The notes under the pieces were generated by a model, which saw only the letters and a program-made list of their open reading frames with translations, was not told the origin of the DNA and did not search any database. A program made the position numbers and the translations under genes. A stretch of DNA of 64,000 nt from Macquaria australasica (lineage: Eukaryota; Chordata; Actinopteri; Centrarchiformes; Percichthyidae), in contig SEMN01000070.1 of assembly GCA_005408345.1 (NCBI GenBank), positions 1,541,001 to 1,605,000 on the forward strand, written 5' to 3'. Below, piece by piece: positions 59,311 to 64,000 of this stretch. The first letter of the stretch is position 1, and every line of letters begins with the position of its first letter.

Positions 59311-62300
59311 AAGTGGGGAGAAACTGACAGAATCTCTGACACATAGCAGTTTACATGTCTGATAATGCAGCTAAGTCTCTGTATCTTGTGCTCCCACAGA
59401 AATCTGACAGGTGGCTGGTGAGGTGAAACAAAGTGGGGGCCATACTGAGGACAGGGACATACTGTGTCTCTGTTGCATTTTGTATGCTCTGTGAAAGTCA
59501 GGAGGAGCTCTTTGAGAACTTCTAGTTTTCTAGGAAGCGGGTATCCACGTTGATGGTGTTAGACCATCTGGTTGGGCAGTCGCTGAGGAGAAACCACATA
59601 CTTCCCGCAGCTTCTCTGTAAATTTGGAGGAGTTTCTAAATAACAATAGTTGTTGCTTTGTCCAGCAGTCTCTTTACATTGGCCTCCTTGAGGCTCACAA
59701 CTGGCTTTAGCTCAAGTTCACCCTATAGCCTATTTGTTTCCGTAATGTATGTGAAATTAAAGCCAAATGTCAGAGGGCTTTTGGCCATGGAGGCTGGCAT
59801 TGTTTCATTACAAACCGGAGGATTCATTATGTGAGCTGATTGAGTTTTTGGCACCAGTGAATTTCACACGATGATACAGTTAATCCATCATAGTGTGCAA
59901 ATGCCTGTCAATTAAGCTGGTGAGGAAAATTTGGCCGGTGAATGGGTCGCAATTTTGGCAACTGGAACTGCTAGTAGCCTACATAAATATAATTAGATTG
60001 TGGTGATATTGGGAAAAACATGATTTAGTCACTTCTGCTTTTGTCACATTGTCATTAGCCATTACTGAGATTGAATTTAGTTTTAGTTTTGTTTTAGTCC
60101 ATTTTGGTTATTGTCATTTGCTTGCAAAAAGGGGTGTTTGATGAATATCTTCACCATTTACTAGTCAAGTCAATTGTATTAACATATTCCAAAATCACAA
60201 AAAACAAAATTAATATGGACAAACAGGGGACAATATTACTAAATGCAAACATACTGTATATGAAAAATGTTGATCAGAGAAGATGTTAAGCAACTTCCAG
60301 GTGCTGCCAACACTATTAGGACCTGGATCACAAATTCACAAATGTAGCATGAAGACCTAGAAAGCGGACAGACTGCACATACATGCAAACAGGAGGCAAG
60401 AATCAAGGATGCAATTCTCACAGAAGGAGAAGAGACAAGATATGCTATTAGAGGACGAAGCAGTTGATTGCAGACAACACATGGTGTGAGAACAGGGGCA
60501 ATCACTGGCTACAAGAGGACAAGGACTAAATGAACACTGGTGAGTGCACAGAGCCACGGTTTCAAAAAATGGTTAGATCAGTTGAATTGGAAAGGACCTA
60601 AGTCAGCAGAAAACAGCAAACTGTAAGGCAAGAAGATCCACTGACTTCAGGTAAACAAACTTGTGTTGAAAGGACTTGTTTGAAAATACCTTGGCTTACG
60701 TGAGAAAATTGGTTGTTTGAAAGCAATTTGTTCAAAGATCTCTGTTGCCATGGTGCCAAAAGCAACTTAATAACAGCTGCTCATTCAGTGTTTATGGAAT
60801 CACACTAATAGATGGAACGTTTTGTGGTCCTCAGGTCACCAGAGTGTTCAGGCTGCTGAAACTGCTGTGTTGTATCTTCTACAGATGCAGAAAACATGCT
60901 TTGTTTTCTTTCTATGGCTTATTGTTTGGATGAAGTTGAGTAATGAGTGTTAGAACACTTGTCAAGTAGTTTAGGGCAAAACCTGAAAGATACTGCTGTT
61001 GTGCTCCTCTGCTCAATTTGTTTGACAGCGAAAGTGATTTCAATGCAATAAGAAACTGAACTGAAAAAGAGTCCTTTCAAAATTGGCCATATTTGTGACT
61101 TATCTTGTATTGGAGTCTAGTCCAGTTTTCATCTATGTGTTGGCACTGACATTATTTCCTAAGTGATTATTGTTACTCTCAAAATGCATTATAATACATA
61201 GATTTATACTATAGTCTTATACTAAAGCTTACTATAGCCCAGGGCTATGGCTCATGACCTCAGTATTTCTAAAATCCTGGCTACTGCCCTGGTCACAGTG
61301 TCCCATGGGGTCTTTGTTTCATAATCAAAAGCGCATGAAGGGAAAGAGAGTTGTATTAATGGTAATGGATGGATTTCCCCCTGGGGCTGAGACAAAGTGC
61401 TTTAGATGTATGTTTGTCTATTTTGTATTTTCACCTGACTAGTCCCACTGAAATGCAGAAAAATATACTCAATAGCAACTATTTTTTTTCCTGACAATAC
61501 AGTTGGTAGCCTAGAATGATATCATGTGATAGAAAAAAAAATATAATCCTTGTAATAAGATATAAATACTTAGAGGCTTTAAATGGAAGTTATTGTGCTG
61601 CGTAAATTGCAGTATTATGGCCTCTTTACTTAATTTGCAGCAAAACAAGACAATGTTAAAGTTTGCAGATTAAAAGACTTTCATTTTCTTGAATTTCACC
61701 TGCAGGTGTTTTTCGATTTTTACTTAAGTAATGCTGACTGCTCTCACTATGCCATACCAATTTTTAAATACTATAAATACTACATTGGAGATGTACAAAC
61801 ATTGCAAACGAGATGTGAATTATACACTGGAGCAGTTATTAGTGTTGTGAGTGCAGCTTTTCTTCCACTATGTTCTTCCATTTAAACCTTGTCACTTTTT
61901 TCCCCTGTTGTTTCTCCTAACAGCCCTTTAAAAATGTTTCTTTTGGGTTTATACTGTATGAAACACTTTTGAAGATATAAAAAGGTAGCAACTGTACATA
62001 AACAAGGTCATATTCTATCCCTGGACATGTTTTTAAAATTGAATCTTTGCAAGTAAATTTACATATTTGCTACTTAAATGACAACATCAGCACAGCATAT
62101 TAACATTTTCACTTTTCCTTTTTATGCAGTTAAAGGCCATGAAAACTTTTATTTTTCTCAGTCAGCTTATTAATATATTTTTTGCTAAAGTTAGAACAGT
62201 TTTTTGGTTATGTAATATTTGAGATTTGTCTTTTTGTTGTTATTGATTTGAAGTGGGCGGGGGCTTAAGAAGGTGATGTCACGTACGTCAGAATCTGATG

Positions 62301-64000
62301 ACAGTTAGTGGGTTGTTAGGTCAGTCAAACCCCCACGCAGTCGTGATGAAGCAGATTAGCTGAAGTTTTGAATGTTAAACTCTTAAATAATACCGTAAGA
62401 TTGTTTGTTACTTATTCATGAATAGACACTGTTATAGAGAAATACCTAAGATTTGAAGCCAAGTTTTCAAGGGGCTTTAAGGTAATAATAGAGAAGATGG
62501 AGCACCATGCTGTGATTCATTGATATAAACATTATTGCATTTGCATTTGTGTTTGGGTCCTCTGGTTGTTTCCACATTAATAGAAAGCACTTAAGACATG
62601 TGTACCCTTCAGTCACAAATGTAGAGGTCAGTGAAATGTGCTCCTTACTGGGCTAAACAATTAAAATAATAAATTATGTGCAGCGGCAGTGAACACCATT
62701 AGAATCAGAATAAATTGATAGGATATAATGCAAAGTCAATTAATATCATTCACAGGCCAAAAGGGGTTAAACCACAGGTGCAGGCACACAGGAGGTCACG
62801 TAATCAAAAGGTCATCAGCTGACCTGATGATTTCTGGCTCAGTCAATATGCAGATGAACCTTTTAAACATTGTCTCACACAAAATCTCACAGTCTGACAG
62901 TGAAAATTGTACACAGTTTACAGCATTTCATCCAAGCATAAAAATACAGTAACCGGTTCCAATGATCTTATTGATGTTATCTTCAGAGAAAGTAGTTTTT
63001 TTGCATTCCTGCTCTGGAAATGGCATTTGCCTTGTCCTTGTCCAAGCATTTCTGCTATTCTCTTGCAAGCTGAACTCTGAATTGTGTTACAAGGCAGCAG
63101 TCACAGCGCCTGCTGCAAGTAACAATCAGTTTTACACTCTACTATTCACATTCCAACGGAAATCTACAGTTGGTGTGATAAAACAGATGATCATGTCAGG
63201 AAAGCAATTTGTGACAACTTACTGTAGGGTTTTGTCATTGCAAGTGACATGGCGGCAAATTAAGACAATGGATTTTCTAAACATCATTGCTTTGTTTTCT
63301 GTTATGTTTAATATCTTAATGGTCAGAGGTCATACTGTGGCTGATTGATGAATGTCTCAATCTGCTGTGCCGATGACTCCATGTATAATTAATATCAGAG
63401 GTCCATGCAAATAATGTCATGAAGGAGGCATCTTTATTGCTTTTTTACTTAAGGTGACAGTTGCTTCAACACATTCTTGCTTCCTTTTGGGATAAACACA
63501 TTGAAAGAGAGAATGCAAAGTGATCCTTTTTCTTAGCTGAAATAATTTTCACGCTTGCAGTTAAGTGTTTGATTGATTTAGACACAGTCATTAGCGATAA
63601 AGCAGATCTTAACGCACCCATTTCAAAAGGATGTCAGAACAGGTGAGAAATTAAAGTTCTCTTTTTCTCTAAATGTTGGTATCAAACATTTAAATAATAC
63701 TTGAAGCTGACATATGCAATTCCACTTAGTTCAATCCAGGCACATACATCAATAAACAATTTTTTTTTTAAATTATTGGTGTATATCTGACAAGCAAAAC
63801 GTAATTCCTCCCAGTGTTACATCATCAAAGACTCTGAATAACTTCCGTCACGCAGTGCTCAGTAAAGCCCATCAGTTCTTTTCTTTCGTCTGCCATCACT
63901 TACCACCTCTAGTCCCATTGTATGTCAGACAGAGTAAGGGCCTTTTTGTTTTTTACAGCAGGAGAGACTATATCCATTTCCCACTGGAAGAACTGTGATG
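59311..64000. other. intergenic stretch to window end, no gene recognised
   Basis: AT-rich. The 128-residue frame at 62962-63348 has no domain I know. A GC-box and CRE-like palindrome lies at 62254-62303 (see findings). Nothing else is supported. Confidence 0.55.

Noticed and set aside
62962..63348. 128-residue plus-strand reading frame
   Set aside because: Hydrophobic stretches only; no motif, no signal peptide cleavage pattern and no supporting context.
63960..64000. Possible exon after TTTTTTACAG at the window edge
   Set aside because: Only about 40 bases are visible and none of the three frames gives a sequence I recognise.
38601..64000. Neighbouring glutamate receptor delta gene expected from mammalian synteny
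   Set aside because: I looked for receptor-like exons on both strands and saw none. The neighbour must lie beyond the window or the order differs.
1..64000. CRISPR array, operon or prophage
   Set aside because: No regularly spaced repeats with unique spacers, no dense gene packing and no bacterial genes; the window is vertebrate nuclear DNA.

Overview
The window looks like nuclear DNA of a ray-finned fish, probably a spiny-rayed (percomorph-type) teleost. The reasons are short GT-AG introns beside long ones, very abundant (CA)n/(TG)n microsatellites, and several repeat types typical of teleosts: tRNA-derived SINEs, hAT-like miniature elements, fold-back elements and a Gypsy-like solo LTR. 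No bacterial, viral, CRISPR or organellar feature is present. The organism is inferred from these traits, not from a database match.

The one gene I can support is the 3' two thirds of ccser2 (coiled-coil serine-rich protein 2, also FAM190B/Gcap14), on the + strand from base 2 to the stop at 33905-33907. Nine exons (2-212, 304-515, 12192-12285, 15466-15574, 15724-15904, 17504-17569, 17704-17826, 21512-21658, 33179-33907) join without a frame break into 623 codons plus a stop. The N-terminal part lies before the window. In order, the protein has an acidic serine-rich stretch, a TYMWDEDGLEP block, a DILNNL...DDDDLMLDVDL block, a coiled-coil region (MLDELTLEHM onward), a DKATQTYW block and a long basic/proline-rich tail ending in SCLPKPKIP. 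This order and the last residues match vertebrate CCSER2 as I remember it, and fit CCSER1 less well. I cannot tell ccser2a from ccser2b.

The most interesting point is an extra exon-like segment of 85 bases at 28797-28881, between the last two exons. It has a good acceptor and a very good donor and is open in the right frame. Because it is not a multiple of three, including it would shift the terminal exon into another frame that stops after 30 codons (stop at 33268-33270). One cassette would then switch the protein between a 242-residue tail with a possible microtubule plus-end (EB-binding) motif and a short unrelated tail.

The introns (516-12191, 12286-15465, 15905-17503, 17827-21511, 21659-33178) hold microsatellites, SINE fragments, a fold-back element at 13401-13773 and two palindromic elements (18001-18180, 28116-28277). 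The palindromes have unrelated arms but share a core of the form TGAC(A/G)AAG...GGATC(G/A)AAACGT. The 30 kb downstream of ccser2 has no gene I can recognise. It contains possible ccser2 polyadenylation sites (34533 to 38543), an element with inverted ends (37239-37595), at least five hAT-like pieces, two copies of a longer dispersed repeat, a SINE with a 9-base target duplication (51274-51665) and a solo LTR with a 5-base duplication (58917-59310). A few exon-like segments of unknown meaning are listed as findings.
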